A stretch of 64,000 nucleotides of DNA from Trichopria drosophilae (GCA_030407085.1 CM059585.1:629001-693000), one strand, 5' to 3'. Positions 13,000 through 25,980 are shown, numbered from the stretch's first letter. The notes: a model not told the origin generated them from the sequence alone. Translations and numbers: made by a program.

Positions 13000-13560
13000 G
13001 GAAAACTCTCTTGTCTTTCACTCAATCCCCCGTTCCCTAGGAAGACGAACTACGGACCTTTTATCAAGATTATAGCGAATTTACCAGATTTCCGGCCGCG
13101 TAAGGAACGTAGCACGAAGTAGACGTCGGAAAAAAGTAAAGAAACTTGGAAGAGAAAGAAAATTCATCGAAAGACGAGGAAAAACGTTAAAAAAGAATAG
13201 GCTGAAAGAGGGACGAAAACATCTTCTCCGATAAGGAACGTAACGCCAACGCACCGCGACAGTCCGTCGTGGGATGTCTCGCCACTGTGGAAGGATGGAA
13301 AAGAATTGTCTTAGGATGCGGAATTCTTTTCCATCCTTTTCCCTTGGTGGAATGGCCCCCAGAGAGCTAGAGGTCGACTTCAGTCTCGCGCGATAATAGA
13401 ATCTACCTTGCCTTGGGTCTGGCCAGATAAAAAAGGCATGCCTGTTTGGTAAGTCATACACACGAAGCGGAAACGCCGTCGAATAGATGTAATTTGTATT
13501 TACGCCTTTCAAGAGCTGAAAAAGAAGCTGTGCAATGTAAGGCTCATTTCTGCCTTCCGA
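13000..13560. other. GC-richer island of unknown role
   Basis: CpG-rich and purine-rich sequence between AT-rich flanks. The minus strand stays open for 143 codons, but the translation is rich in R, F and S, matches no family I recognise, and mirrors an oligopurine-rich plus strand. It holds a strong hairpin listed separately. Best read as a conserved non-coding or untranslated segment. Confidence 0.3.
13291..13338. other. Perfect 17-bp hairpin
   Basis: AAGGATGGAAAAGAATT (13291-13307) is exactly the reverse complement of 13322-13338, with a 14-base loop. Outside the stem CCAC (13282-13285) can pair with GTGG (13347-13350) across an asymmetric internal loop, giving a longer imperfect hairpin. 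Size and shape are within reach of a microRNA precursor, but no expression evidence is available and a small inverted duplication is equally possible. Confidence 0.6.
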
Positions 13561-13779
13561 AGAAAGAGAATAAAGTCCAGAGGAACTGCGAATATTTCGT
13601 TTTACGACGTGCCGTTTTGTAATTCGGTTAATTATCCCAGTGATTTATCGAAGTTGGTAATTGAATAACGAATTCCCGTTGAGAATAAATTCTCCAATTC
13701 ATTCCATGAAGCAGGATAATTCGAAGCCATTTCTCTTGTCTTAGTTTTGGCGAATAAGCAGCGAGAGTCTAGATGTGAG

Positions 13780-14008
13780 GCCTCACCATAACCGCAGGAG
13801 GTGCTTTTACTACTTAGCGTTTTGTCATTATTTTTGATCATTCACAACATCGTTATTGATGTCACCGTGATTGGCACCATCACTAAAAACATTATTCAAC
13901 TAAGACAAAGCAGTCAGTTTCGATGACGTCCAGGATGATGTTATTAATGATAAAAAATAATGACAAAGCGCTAAGTAGTAAGAGGACCACATGCGGTTGT
14001 GGTGAGAC
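13780..14008. mobile_element. Fold-back (MITE-like) element with ~85-90-bp arms
   Basis: The left arm, from GCCTCACCATAACCGCAGGA (13780), is inverted in the right arm ending at 14008 (GCGGTTGTGGTGAGAC). Shared inner blocks include TACTACTTAGCG and TTTGTCATTATTTTT. The arms agree at roughly four of five positions, and ~50 bp separate them. The pairing seems to continue into the centre through GATGTCACCG versus its complement near 13921. No target duplication was identified. Confidence 0.65.
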
Positions 14009-14300
14009 ATTACATTTTGACTCTAATTAATATGGCATGGTAGTTAAGTATTAGTGACGGCGGCGGTACCAGATATTATTTTTGTGGTAGAGATGGGGTA
14101 AAAATGACTATGCTGGTAATAATGGTAATGACCACAACAGTCAGTAATAAAAAGTAACGATGATGATATAAGTAGTAATAGTACCACTTGGAGTGTTGAT
14201 GTTACTGCATAATAAATTTTGTCTACTTATCCAATGAAGCAAAGGGGATAACATAAGTAGTAACGGTACGATCGTGATGTTACATCAGGCAATCCTATGA
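14009..14300. repeat. Degenerate GTA/GAT-rich repeat region
   Basis: ATAAGTAGTAA followed by GGTAC or AGTAC, then GATGTTAC, occurs twice (about 14168-14207 and 14252-14284). Shorter GATGATG and GTAGTAAT variants fill the rest. It adjoins the fold-back element and may be an extension of it. No coding content. Confidence 0.4.
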
Positions 14301-16375
14301 TCGATTTCGGTTCTTATGAAAAAGAAACATTGCAATACATGGCTGCTTAATGACGGTCATCATATTTGGCATAATTTTTCTAACCTTCTCAATTAAAATA
14401 TGGCTCCACTAAAATGTTCAGTATATTTATTTTGATTGGTAATTTTCACAATTATTGATATTCGTGAAATGGCAATCGGGTATATGATCTATTCGCCAAT
14501 AGGAACATCAAATAACAGATGGGCATTTCATACGAGGCAAGCCGAGTTATACATCTTGTTTATAACGAAAATGCCGTTCTCGTAGATTAAAGCGAAATCC
14601 TGTCCAATCACTCGAAAACAATCCGCGAAGTGCTCATTCATATGTATAGATTCGGTCTCTTTCTCCAATTAACCGGACTGAAGTTTGTCGGTACAGGTTC
14701 TAAGTTTCTATCTCTTTTAGCCCATCTGCCAATCTATCAGTGCACCTGTCACTCTTTGTTAGTGTAGCTCATTCAATCAGCCATTCTGGATGCGTCTCCT
14801 TTGCACAATCGTAAACGATCGACGGGATTTCGCTGCCTGTGCAATCCCCTTACGTAACTCGCGTCTATGTGAAATTCTCTTTGTCGGGACGATCCGGTAC
14901 GCAGTTTTGGAGTAATTGCCACGTATCTACATATGACGAATCAAATTCGATGCTGTGGCGCGTAAAGCAATCGGTAAAGTGGGAGAAACAACGGAAAGTT
15001 ACAATTTAGAAACGAGGGCGTGTCAAAATAATGACAACAGAATTTTTCAAAACTTGTTAAAGTAGCGTGTCACGGACTGTACCAATTTAAACGAATTGGT
15101 TTTTAACACTTAGGATAGCATCAAAAAGCTTCCCAACACTCATTTTTTGTAGTGATATGACATCAGCATTTAGCAATAGTCTATAATAATCTTGCCCATT
15201 TTTCTTGGAATCTACAGATTGTGATAAACTAAGAATAGACAAAAAATTATCCATACCTGTGATAAAGTGAAAAATTTGAGAGTGCAGTTGAAAGTATTAA
15301 TGATTTAGCTGTTTTTTTTAATTATTTTCAAATTTGAATTTGCTTTAACAATATTGTTTCATCATGGTGATTTTTTTCTAACTAACATTTTGAATGTAAA
15401 TTTAGAGCCATGTTGAAAACCCTCTTGTCGGATGAACATGGGTGAAAATTGACAGAATTACGTGAGTTTTAAAATTATAGGGAAGTTTCGCTAAAATATA
15501 TCTACGTTAATTTTACACGTTCGCAGTATGTGACCTCTGATCTTTCTAAAGACACACAAGTCGCCGATCGTGTGGCTGTCGATTCCTTTAAAAAACTTAA
15601 TTGAAAATAGATCACGAGGATTTGATTTTTTCTCCATTCTACTCATTAGATATCTTATGATGAAGGTGAAGAAGAAATCGATAGCCAGATTTTTAACTTC
15701 TTTGGTGCATTTTTATTAATTCCCATAGCTTTCATTAAATTTTGATGATTGTTGTCCTAAAAAATTATATCAAAACAAACTATGGCACTCTTTGTAAAGA
15801 AAATTGACCTTATTTGCTTATAACCAAATTCTTAGGACAACTCTACCACTCAGATGACAATTATCAGACAATAATTTTTCTTGTCTATCGTTGCGTTAAA
15901 TTGCGAGGCATGTGGTCGCTGGAACAGAACGCGGAAAATTTGTCACTAGAAATTTCAATCGATATCTTTATTGCGCTATTTGATCCATTGGAAAATTTAC
16001 CAAACTAGCTCCAAGTGGTCTGTTATTGACAACTTCTATAATTACACTGACTGCTTGCTCTCAGAACATGTTTGGTTACTAAGAACAGAGTTACGAAACC
16101 ACAGAAACAAAAATTACGATTCCTTTTGGTTGTTTGTTTAAATACCATGTATACAAAAATTATTAATATTAGCTGTAATGATACCAATATAGTTTAATCA
16201 GTGTGCAATGGTTGAGAACATGTCAGACTAACGATGAATAAACAAAATCAGACAAGTGTAAATAGATGCCTGACTTTTCACTGAGTTCGACCACTGCTAG
16301 TTTCCTTACAAATCCCAGGAAGTTCGAGCTCCGAATTTATTGAAATAGGAGAAGATACGTAACTATTTTTCTTGT
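14301..16375. other. Non-coding sequence, partly GC-richer
   Basis: About 14520-14960 is more balanced in base composition, as in conserved non-coding blocks, but no reading frame or splice-site pair could be supported. The remainder is AT-rich. Confidence 0.5.
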
Positions 16376-19300
16376 TCACCATTAAACGAAAGTAGCACAC
16401 AATGCGGTTGACGAGACCTCGAGGAGCGCCTTGTTATCGAAACTCGCAAAGTTTCGATCTTGGAAGATTGAAGGGGTCAACTGGGAAAATTCGTCGAGCG
16501 TAAAGCAACCCAGGACCCCACAATGGAATCCAACGAAACTTCCAACGACGAGTGAAAATTCGACGGTGGCAACTTTCTTAATTGAAATCTTAGGGAAGTA
16601 ACTCGCCCGTCTCCCCTCAACGTTCGGGGAAACATTTTGCCGATGGTATATTTCGCTCATTGTTGTCTGGTGCACGTGATGCTCGTTTTACGGCTTAGTG
16701 TTACTTGCGGCTCCATTGAAAGTTCCACGTGAATGCATTTCCATCCATAGAATCGAATTATTAAACCGACATCGATATCGCGTTACGCGTATTTACATCG
16801 GACAGGAGTTTAACACGTGGTTACAATGCCTTTGTGTCATTCCACTTTTAATTATGAACGCAGAATTCAATCGATGCGTTCGATAACCACCTATTGTTTA
16901 CTTCCCGTAATGCGTGACATAATTATATTCAACTAATTGCTTTTAGTTTTATTATGTACCATTGATCGTTATCGAGCATCCTCGCATTTCATTTCCATAC
17001 ATTATTTTTTACATTTAACTGTATACACAGTTGACTGTCATTTTTGGGTTATATCAGAAATTTTTTATTTCCAAAAACCGGACCATGTTTTCCTGAAGCC
17101 TTTTTTGTATACAAAAACATTCAATGTCACGATACTCGTCTAAAAATAGCTTAATTTATTAAGCAAAGCTAGTTTAACCATCAAGTACTTGTTCCGTTAA
17201 ACATCAACATCCGGTTTTCAGAAAGGTCTTAATATAATTAATGAATTCATTTACATGTGAAAAGGGCGGACAGTTGGCACGAATTCAAACCAGTTTTAGC
17301 GTTGCTATTTTTGCGCGTAATTATTCTTTCATTAGAGTAGCGTTAGCCGGCGACCACAGATACTGATAGCGGCTTTAATATGATCGTTTCCAGTACATTC
17401 AGACAAATTGAAGGTTCATTCGGCAATTTCCCGAATTTAGATAAATTCGTTTTCACGCATTTTATAAACGGATACGTTGGTCTATGTTTAATTGATTACT
17501 TGTTGATAACAAACAGTTCCCTCATTTATCGCAGCAATTTGTCACGTGTACGCATTACTCCAGTAAATGTTCCATTGAAATGTGTGTCTTTAATACCTTT
17601 TTATTTAGAAATATATCATTAAAAAATTATTACAAATAAAAATATTGCAAATTTTACGATGAAAAATTCTATATGCGGGAGGAAACGAACTTGCGCAATT
17701 TAATATTCTTTACGGCTCAGTGCCGAGAATTTCGTACTTTTTAAAATCCACGAACTAAACTTGGAAAGTTTTCAAAATTAAGAATATGACGGCCAATTCA
17801 AGAGGAAATCAAATAATTCACATCCACGGAAGTTCATATTTTGCCTTGTCCGGGATACAACTTGCAAAATGGGGAGATTTATAAAGTTATATTTTCGAGA
17901 AACACATTTTTCTAAATGCCAACTTTTTACGGAAATTAATTTATTATACATTGAAATACAAAACGGAAAGAATTGTGTTTTTATTTTATCATTATCATTT
18001 GAAATATTTCTATTATTTTCAATATGTTAATGGTAGAATGGCAAACTCGATGCATCTGTCCGTTAATAGCAATTTAGAAAAAAATTTTATTTTTAGTTGT
18101 AAAGAAAAGAAAAATAATACCGATCTTGGAACGGTTAAAATCCATCTTTGATCCTCCTACTCGGTGTTTTCAGAAGAAGGCGTTTCGCTCTCCCGTAGTG
18201 CAATTTGTAGACTGTATGTACACTCGTTCTAGTCCTTATATACATTTACATAGAAAAATAAAAAGTTTCAACAAATAGAGGAAACGATGTTACAACACAA
18301 ATTTGAAAGCCGACAATAATGCGGGAAAATCGATGACGTTACTACTGGGAATTGCGGTTTAGAATGCTGCTTCGTGTAGGATCGAAGTTACTCGATCGCT
18401 TCCGGAACGATCTTCCCGTAAATAAGAGTCGCTGAAAACTCCTACGGAAGTACCCGAACGTGGAACGAATTCTTAAAGCGCTGAGTCTCCGAATCCGGGT
18501 CTGACACAATGCACCTTTACCTACTGCGATCAGCCTCGTCATTTTCTCACTGCGGTTATGTCCACGACATTACGCGCAAACCTTTCTTATATGTCGCCTT
18601 ACACTTCCGTCAGGTAAATATATGGAAAACGCTCGAGACATTTTCTTGTGAAAAATCGCGGTTTTCAGCAGACATTACTGAATAAGATCTCCGGCAAACA
18701 CGGACGTTTGAACGAAAGTAGAGAATTTATTGCATTCATTTTTTTACCCTACATTATAAAATGTATGAAGCATTTTGTATTTGTGAAAATGTGTAGAATA
18801 TAGCTTAAAATTATTATAAACTATCTAATGCGTTAAAATATAAATAAATGCGTTATGCAGTCAGTGACATTTGTTATATGTGGAATTTTTCTTCTGACAG
18901 TTACTGAGACATGCAGTCAAACCTTCAAAATGTTGAGATATGCAAAATGCTTAAACATCTTTTGACAGCATAATATTTATTCTGCAGTAATTCTCTACAT
19001 TCCAAATTATTTCTTATGAATCTTAAAGGATTTCATAAAAAAATTAAAAAGTAAAATTTAGTTACCAAGTCGATTACATGTCATAAACGTTACCTTTTGA
19101 TTGCAGTGAATAATTTTGGCGCTAATAAAGTTTAAGGCGACGTTCTCAAAATTGAGCCTTACCCTGAAGTATACCAGGAAATACCGTATAGGAACCGTTT
19201 CAAAGTCGCTTATATATGAATTACACTAGTGGGGCAGAATAACCAATGTTGTTGAATTCATAATTGATATGACAACGACAGAGTTGCTCCGCCATCTCTG

Positions 19301-19640
19301 CCATGCATAACCGCCGTAATTCCCAAGCGCAAAGTTGGGCGATGTCGTTAAGCGCGCATTAAAAAATGCATACTGTGCGCCACTGCAAAAACCCTGTCAT
19401 CAAAATCGTTTTGAATAAATATTCTCGACGTTTAAAAGACCATTTTCCGCTATAAAATTAATATTTTTCGATTAATAATTCAATTTTGCCAAAATTATTC
19501 ATTTATATTTTTCATTTTCCCGAGGTGAATGTCGGGTGGAAATTAACTACTAAATAGAATAGAGCTAATTAGGTCTGATGGATATGTCGAACAATAAAAA
19601 TTATTTAGCATTTTAGTCACATCCGATTCGTGGACAGACA
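16376..19640. other. Non-coding sequence with two CpG-richer islands
   Basis: Islands at about 16380-16900 and 18340-18620 contrast with AT-rich flanks. The first is open on the minus strand for 97 codons, the second for 66; neither translation is recognisable. A donor-like CAG then GTAAAT lies near 18612 on the plus strand. The intervening DNA shows nothing further. Confidence 0.4.
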
Positions 19641-19641
19641 A

Positions 19642-19793
19642 AAGGACATTAGATGGACTAAAATGCTTCTGCGCCATTTGCGGCATGGGTGTCACGCGAG
19701 TGGTACCTAGCGAAATCACTCGCAAATTAAGATCGCGTTCCACCAACGCCGCGAAAGGCGCAGAAGCCGTTAAGTCCATCTACTAAGGACGTC
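19642..19793. repeat. Compound hairpin with ~45-bp arms
   Basis: The left arm contains AGATGGACT, then GCTTCTGCGCC, then TTGCGG (about 19642-19684). The right arm (about 19748-19793) carries the inverse of all three blocks in order. The central ~60 bp hold a further 7-bp hairpin, GCGAGTG (19697-19703) facing CACTCGC (19717-19723). A fold-back remnant or structured RNA source is possible. Confidence 0.55.
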
Positions 19794-20205
19794 CAAAAAT
19801 TTATTTGAATTCTTCGTAAAGAAAACTGCAGTTTTGCATTTTTACGACGCTTAGAGAATTCAAAATTGCATACCGTGTAAACACAAAATGTCTCAAATTG
19901 TCTCCTTTCAACCGAATTTACCAAATCGTCAAATGAGATGTGTTGATTTTTTTTTGCTTCCTTCTCCGTGAGGAATCATTAACTGGGTATGTAGAAATAT
20001 TTTCTTGCTTTTTGCATAGAGTTATAATTGAAAATTAAATTTAAAAATATAAATTAATATAATATTTCGACACACTATGAAATTTAATATACATATGGAT
20101 TGATAATAATCTAATTATATCATTAAATGTCATGTGTATCTGAAAGTGACTCATAAAGTTGTATAATAATTTTATTTAATTATTTTTTAAACGGACCTTA
20201 CAGTA

Positions 20206-20385
20206 ACCTCATCAGGTCTTTATAAAGTATTGATCAAGCCCTTATTAAGCCCTGATCAGGGCCGGAGATCAGGACAACTGACCAGGGCCGGACGCTTAGA
20301 ATCGTTACGTTCTTGATCAGGTCTGATGGAATAACCTGATAAGGTCTTGAAATATATTCAGGCAGCCTGAACATGACCTGATCAC
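20206..20385. repeat. Cluster of CTGATCAGG-like motifs
   Basis: The palindrome CCTGATCAGG and variants (CATCAGGTC, TGATCAAGCC, CTGATCAGGGCCGG, GAGATCAGG, TGATCAGGTC, CCTGATAAGG, CCTGATCAC) occur about nine times within 180 bp, at irregular spacing and in both orientations. It stands out strongly from the AT-rich flanks. No reading frame accounts for it. Confidence 0.6.
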
Positions 20386-20687
20386 AGCCATATCAAAATT
20401 TCTACTCCGGTAGTCATTTGAAATAGTAGACAATGCTAAAGTCGATATTTCATATCCTGATAATATGAACTTATTGTTAATATTACTACTGAACTTGAAA
20501 ATGAACTAGATAAAAATTATATTGTTATTGTCTATCGGAAAACTGAATCTACTAGTTAACATAGTTACCATTACTAACTAGTAACAGTGTGAAACGTTAT
20601 CCTGTCTTATATATCAATGTATTAAACAGTTGGTGTAACTCGATCCACTTCTGAATATGTAACGATATCTATAACTAATGGTCAATA

Positions 20688-20938
20688 CAGTAGAGTCCCG
20701 GTATATTTGCGTCTCACTATATTTACGTCCTAGCATATTTGCCCAGTTCCGTCTCGTTATATTTGTCTGTCGCCGCTCTCTTTTTCCCCCACCTTGCGAG
20801 CTGAGGTCTCAGGCAGGGCCCGTTGTGACGTGGACTGTGGAGAGTGGAAGAACCGATGCTCCCCATCTTTTGACAAATATAAGGATATGGGAGGGGAAAG
20901 CGAGAAACCGAGCGGGCAAATATACCGGGACTCTACTG
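20688..20938. mobile_element. Pogo-like MITE, complete copy
   Basis: A 251-bp element is flanked by TA on both sides (20686-20687 and 20939-20940). Its 23-bp terminal inverted repeats are perfect, beginning CAGTAGAGTCCCGGTATATT. TA target sites and CAGTAGA-type ends fit the pogo/Tigger branch of the Tc1/mariner superfamily. The interior is GC-rich and has no transposase; the 87-codon frame across it is incidental. Two further copies lie at 29.5 and 31.4 kb. Perfect ends suggest relatively recent insertion. Confidence 0.85.
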
Positions 20939-23900
20939 TAGTTGCTATTTACTGAAGGTCATTTAATAGTAACTATTATAAAGTTCACTTTAAAATTTAT
21001 AATAGTACATTTAAATATATTTCAATCATTTGATTATTTACTTTTGTAGTCTAACACAATGTTATAAGTTTCAACTTTGGAACATTTGTGGAATATTTCT
21101 TAACTATTCAGTTAAATATATATCTAATTAATCACTCCTATGAAATATTAAACGTGGTCGTAAATATCATCGCACTGCATTTTAGTACTATTTATTGTTT
21201 AGTGAATTATATAAATATAATGATTAGATTCTACTAATATAGTGAAAATTTGATAAGAATCAAAAGTTTCATAATACTCTAACATAAACTTTAATAGGTG
21301 AAAATTTTTAATAAAAATATATATTATCCAACGTTACGTGAAATCATCGAACCGACAAATCACCGAGCATCAATAGTTCCTTTCGCTATAACAAAAGAAA
21401 AAAATTTTCAGTACTTCGAAAGAATGGCTCAATATTTGTTGCAGGATATTTATAGGCTGTTCATCATGATTTTCCTCAGGTTTTGACTATTATAACCCAT
21501 TTTTGTGTTCGTCCATTCGTCAAATTACACATAAATGATATGTGTGTCCATTCGATATATCATGATCATGCTTCGGTTGTCGCTAACAAAAATAGAGAAA
21601 AGATAAAATACGAAAACGTGCAAAAATACTCCACAAAATAAATGAACACGCAGTAAATTACTATCAAAATATTCAAATATAAGAATCGTACATATTTATT
21701 ATTTCAAAATTAATTAAATAATTCAACATTTTGAAAACGAACATGCAATTTATTTGTAATTTGATGTTTCCACGTAAATTTGCGATAACTATTTTACGTT
21801 TCTAATGAAATGGTACTTATTATACAATTTAAAAATATACGATGGAAAAATTACAATCTGACATTTGTCATTTTGAAAAATAATTTCTATCAAAACTTAA
21901 GAAAATTATTAACTTATATTTGTAATAGTTACGTCCATTGATAATGAACAACTATTTTACTACATACCCTGCCTGATGAATTACATTTATAGCTATACCA
22001 CCGTCTATCAGAAGTCCAGCGGTTACTAGGTTATCGGTCATATCGTAAATACAACAATCACAACTAACTACATACGTGTCATACGATACTTTACTGACAC
22101 AGTAACTTCCTTTTTAAATAATGTAGAGCTGAATCGAACAATAAAATGCTTCCACAGATTCATTAATAATTTTATTGCTATAATTTGATTGCCGTTGCGT
22201 GATTAATAGAAAAATAATTGTGTTATAGTAAACTAACTAAAAATGTAAAATTTCACTCTTTTGCCGAATGTACTTGAAACACCAGAAAGTAAGTTGATCT
22301 TGAAGGGATGCATGACGCTCATGGCGAATTAAAAATAAGTCTTATCGCCCTTGGACCTTTAAAGTAGGGTAGTCGAAAGTCTTAAATTCTGGTCTTGTAC
22401 CTACGAAATCAAAGCATGATTAATCATTGATTTATTATTAATATCAATTTTAAGAAATTAATTATTTTCCTTGCACTATGCACATAAATAATTTCCTTGA
22501 ATACATATATTCTGTTTGTACACCAATTGTTAGAAATTTATTATTGAAAGTGTACTGCACGCAATTTACAACATGTACTTACTAGAAGCATATATTACAA
22601 AGTAGAAACAGTTCGAGTATGGGGACAAACAACAGTTAGAAATTATTAATACAAACGTAAATAGATAAAAATACAGCGATTAATAATATGTAGTGCTTAC
22701 TATTGACATTCTGTATTCTTTTACGATGATTAACCAGTTTTAATATTTACTGTAGTTGTCGATTAGTATCAGAAGATTCATTTCTTGGAGTTTTAAGAAA
22801 AATAAAAGTATAATTTTAGTACTAATTAATGCAATCTTAATAATGATTACTGTACTAACAAATTAAGCATACATTAAATTAAAGTTTTGTCTCATTTAAT
22901 TTTTATCGTGTACAACCCGTAAAATTAGAAATTTTGGCCTTAGATGTAGGGCGCTGACCAGAATTAAATGCTAAAATTTCTACAAAAGAAAGTGAATCCA
23001 GTCGCAAATGAAAGATTGTTCAAAGTTGGAGACGTAGTACAGATTTCCACCTCAAAGAATTGTAATTTAAATTGTCCGTTTATTAGCCTCCTTCCTTGGG
23101 TCGTTTCGACAGAAATCTCGCACATTTGACATTGTTGTATTTGTGTTTTACGACTTGACTGTAAGTGTTATTTTCAACAGTAAGACAGACGATTAAACTA
23201 GACGTACGGGCCATAATTTGTTTCCGACATTTTTATGTTCCGACAAGCCACCAAACGATCCCGAGTTTTCTGCACAGTAGTAATTTGTAAACATGTACAG
23301 ACTGTCGACTATATATTTGAATAAAGTTTCGTTTTAAACCTACAAAGTTGTACAAAGCTATTTATTTTCGGATCATTCTTTATTTAAATGTAAGATTTCG
23401 ATTAAGTTCAACTAGCAAAACAGTAAATGCTGTGTAATTTTCTTAGGATCCTTTGAAATGCTCTCTGGATTAGAGATGAAAATAAGATTCCAATTTTATC
23501 AAAAGCAGCATGTTAATATTTTGTAAAAAATAAGGTAGTTTTTACTAACGATTAATCGATATCTAATTCCTTTATTAGATAGTATCGTCTGCTGAATTAA
23601 TTAAAATGCAGGAATAACTAGACTGTTACTTCCTTTGGATTAACTAAAGGAAAGACTTAAGTAATTGCTATAATAAATCAGTTCTCGTTAATTTTGACTT
23701 AGGAAGTCTGAGGAAAAGATCGAAGGTATACTTTCTGCCCACCATCTTTCAATTAATGAGTACTGTGACTAATCTTAAAATATTTTCACATAATTAATCA
23801 GTTTTCCTTATTGAATAAATTAGACCATATTCTTAAAGTTTATCTCAACGAATTTCAAAACTTGGATAATATTTTCTGAAATTTGTAGGTGGATTTTCTC

Positions 23901-25250
23901 ACGGCTGCAAATTGCATTTTCAGACAACTATGCATAAATTCTCGATTACCTTCACGCTAGTTTAAATTACTTTCAAAACTCGGAAAATCACTATGAGAAA
24001 ACTCAATTCTGCGCATTGCCACAGGATTTTTTAAAATCAATTGGCGTCGCCAGGAGGAATTTCATAATCTGATACGATCATTCCATTATTTCAAATTGTT
24101 CAATAAATTATGTCGACCTTTCGTCAGCCAGGACGAAATATTAAATTTGGTTGAAAACACGTTTCTAGGATAAAAAAAATTCTCCGCAGTCCGTTTTCAT
24201 CAAATCTCCAATCTCACATTCCGCGACTTCAAAGCGCGCCTGAAAATGCAAAAAAAATTGGACTTCGACCCTGCGGGCATCGGTCGGTCGATGTATTTTT
24301 TGACCATGTGATTTTATAGTTGCCATATATAACACACACAGTCTCTTATAAAGTCTGTGTAAGGATAAATATAAAATAATGAAATCAAAGCTGACATATT
24401 CGCGGAGTGAATTTTAGTTTTGACATATTCAACACTTCGTAAGAGAATTTGTTATCAAATGACTTTGTTAATTCGGTTTTTAATTCTCACGATTAATAAT
24501 ATAAAGCAACAATGTAGAGTAAAGTAATGCAATATTTTATCGGTAAAATGTCTAACTTGACATATTACCCTATTTGATAATTAAAAAAGCCAATATGCGT
24601 ATTATTAAACTGATTCACGTTTGACATGATGATTTTATTGAAAATTCGCTTAATAATTTCTTTTGACATATTTGGAACATTTTCCAAAAATAAATGGCTC
24701 CAATTTGAAGATTCAATGAAAAATTTACTAATGCCATAAAAGGACTATATGCTGGATATAACGAGAATACGATCCTCTGGAAATACCTGGTCCTATAAAA
24801 ATGTGGATGTAAGTCTCTTATTTCTTATATCTTTTTTATGACATCGTTAGAAGAATGTTTTCGTACATTATTAAAAATATAACAACAAATAATTATCAAA
24901 AATTTATGTGGATTTATGACATTACTTTTTTGTGAAACAATTAGCAGTCGACAGCTGTCGTCTTTTTTAGTATTTTTTAATTCAATGTATTTATAAAATG
25001 GCATTTTGGTGTATTATATTTGCTATATTATGTCAGATTTGTTTATGAACATTAAAAAACATTAAATCTTAAAAAGTTTACTTTTATATTTGTCTCTAAG
25101 CATTAATGCATTCGTTAATTATTGTATAGCCCCATTTTTAAAATCCTTAATTATAAAAAAGTAAGAAATTATATAGTTTCAATAAAATTCGATATGTATA
25201 AAGATTCATAATTATTAACTACGAATCTTCAGAAATTCAAATCCAAACAT
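20939..25250. other. AT-rich non-coding sequence
   Basis: About 4.3 kb with no supportable gene or repeat boundary. The CTTCGACCCTGC phrase seen at 4.9 and 5.1 kb recurs near 24263. Confidence 0.6.
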
Positions 25251-25254
25251 TATT

Positions 25255-25930
25255 TAAAATTTATGACGCCAATATGGATCCGCCATTTTGATTTCAGCAT
25301 CAGTACCATTATTGTTTTTTAGCATCAAAAATATTCTTGACACGAGGAAAAAAATATGATCGACACTTTTTGTATGCAAACTTAGGGCTTTACTAGTTAA
25401 TGTTAAGGGCAAAAAAAAAGTACACACGTTTTTTACGTGCAACTGCTTGCTCTTTCAGATTCTCCAAAAAAATTGGTTCAAAACAAGTTCCAAAAGATAC
25501 AGATTAATGTTCTAAAAAATCGAGAATTCTCAGATAAGTTTTTCCTTAATTCAATCCACGTAAATAATGCACGATATCTCGTTCAAAATGTTTCATCTTT
25601 AAAATGGTATCTGCAACATTTCAAAATTATCAAATGGGACTTGGATATGGTACCCAAAGAGCTGACTTTGTATATTACTTCTTTTAGGCAACCGATAGAA
25701 GTTGCTCTGATCGGTAAATGTTCCGTAACTTCAAATTTATGTTTTTGGAGTCGCTGATCATAAATATCAGGTTAGATATTTTAAATTCAAAATGACGGAT
25801 GCAATATGGCGGACGACATTTATAAAATATTAACATATTTTCGTCAAAATGGTCACTAAACCGTTTTTGGTCTCGCTTATTACAAATATGAACTCAGGTC
25901 CAAGATTAAAAATGGTGGATTATTTTGTTC
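25255..25930 (+). repeat. Dispersed repeat copy, left member of an inverted pair
   Basis: In order: TTGGTTCAAAACAAGTTCCA near 25474, AAAGAGCTGACTTTGTATAT near 25657, TTTTTGGAGTCGCTGATCAT near 25742, and TTCAAAATGACGGATGCAAT followed by ATGGCGGACGACATT near 25784-25820. The same series appears in reverse complement at 26.2-26.7 kb. Near 25257-25295 a short minus-oriented piece (AAAATGGCGGATCCATATTG) belongs to the same family. The 106-codon frame from 25437 is repeat sequence with no known domain. Confidence 0.6.
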
Positions 25931-25962
25931 CTTCTTGATTATTGAATGGTATTCGCTTTAAC

Positions 25963-25980
25963 TTAGGTTAGGTTAGGTTA
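25963..25980 (+). repeat. Short TTAGG run
   Basis: Three and a half exact TTAGG units. TTAGG is the canonical arthropod telomere repeat, but a run this short can arise by chance and occurs in many insect interspersed repeats. It lies in the spacer between the two inverted repeat copies. Confidence 0.5.

Noticed and set aside
13081..13512. 143-codon minus-strand frame in a GC-richer island
   Set aside because: Residue content reflects an oligopurine-rich complementary strand, and it spans a perfect hairpin; no family resemblance.
25963..25980. TTAGG run as evidence of an interstitial telomere
   Set aside because: Three and a half units are too few to argue for telomeric origin; reported only as a short repeat.
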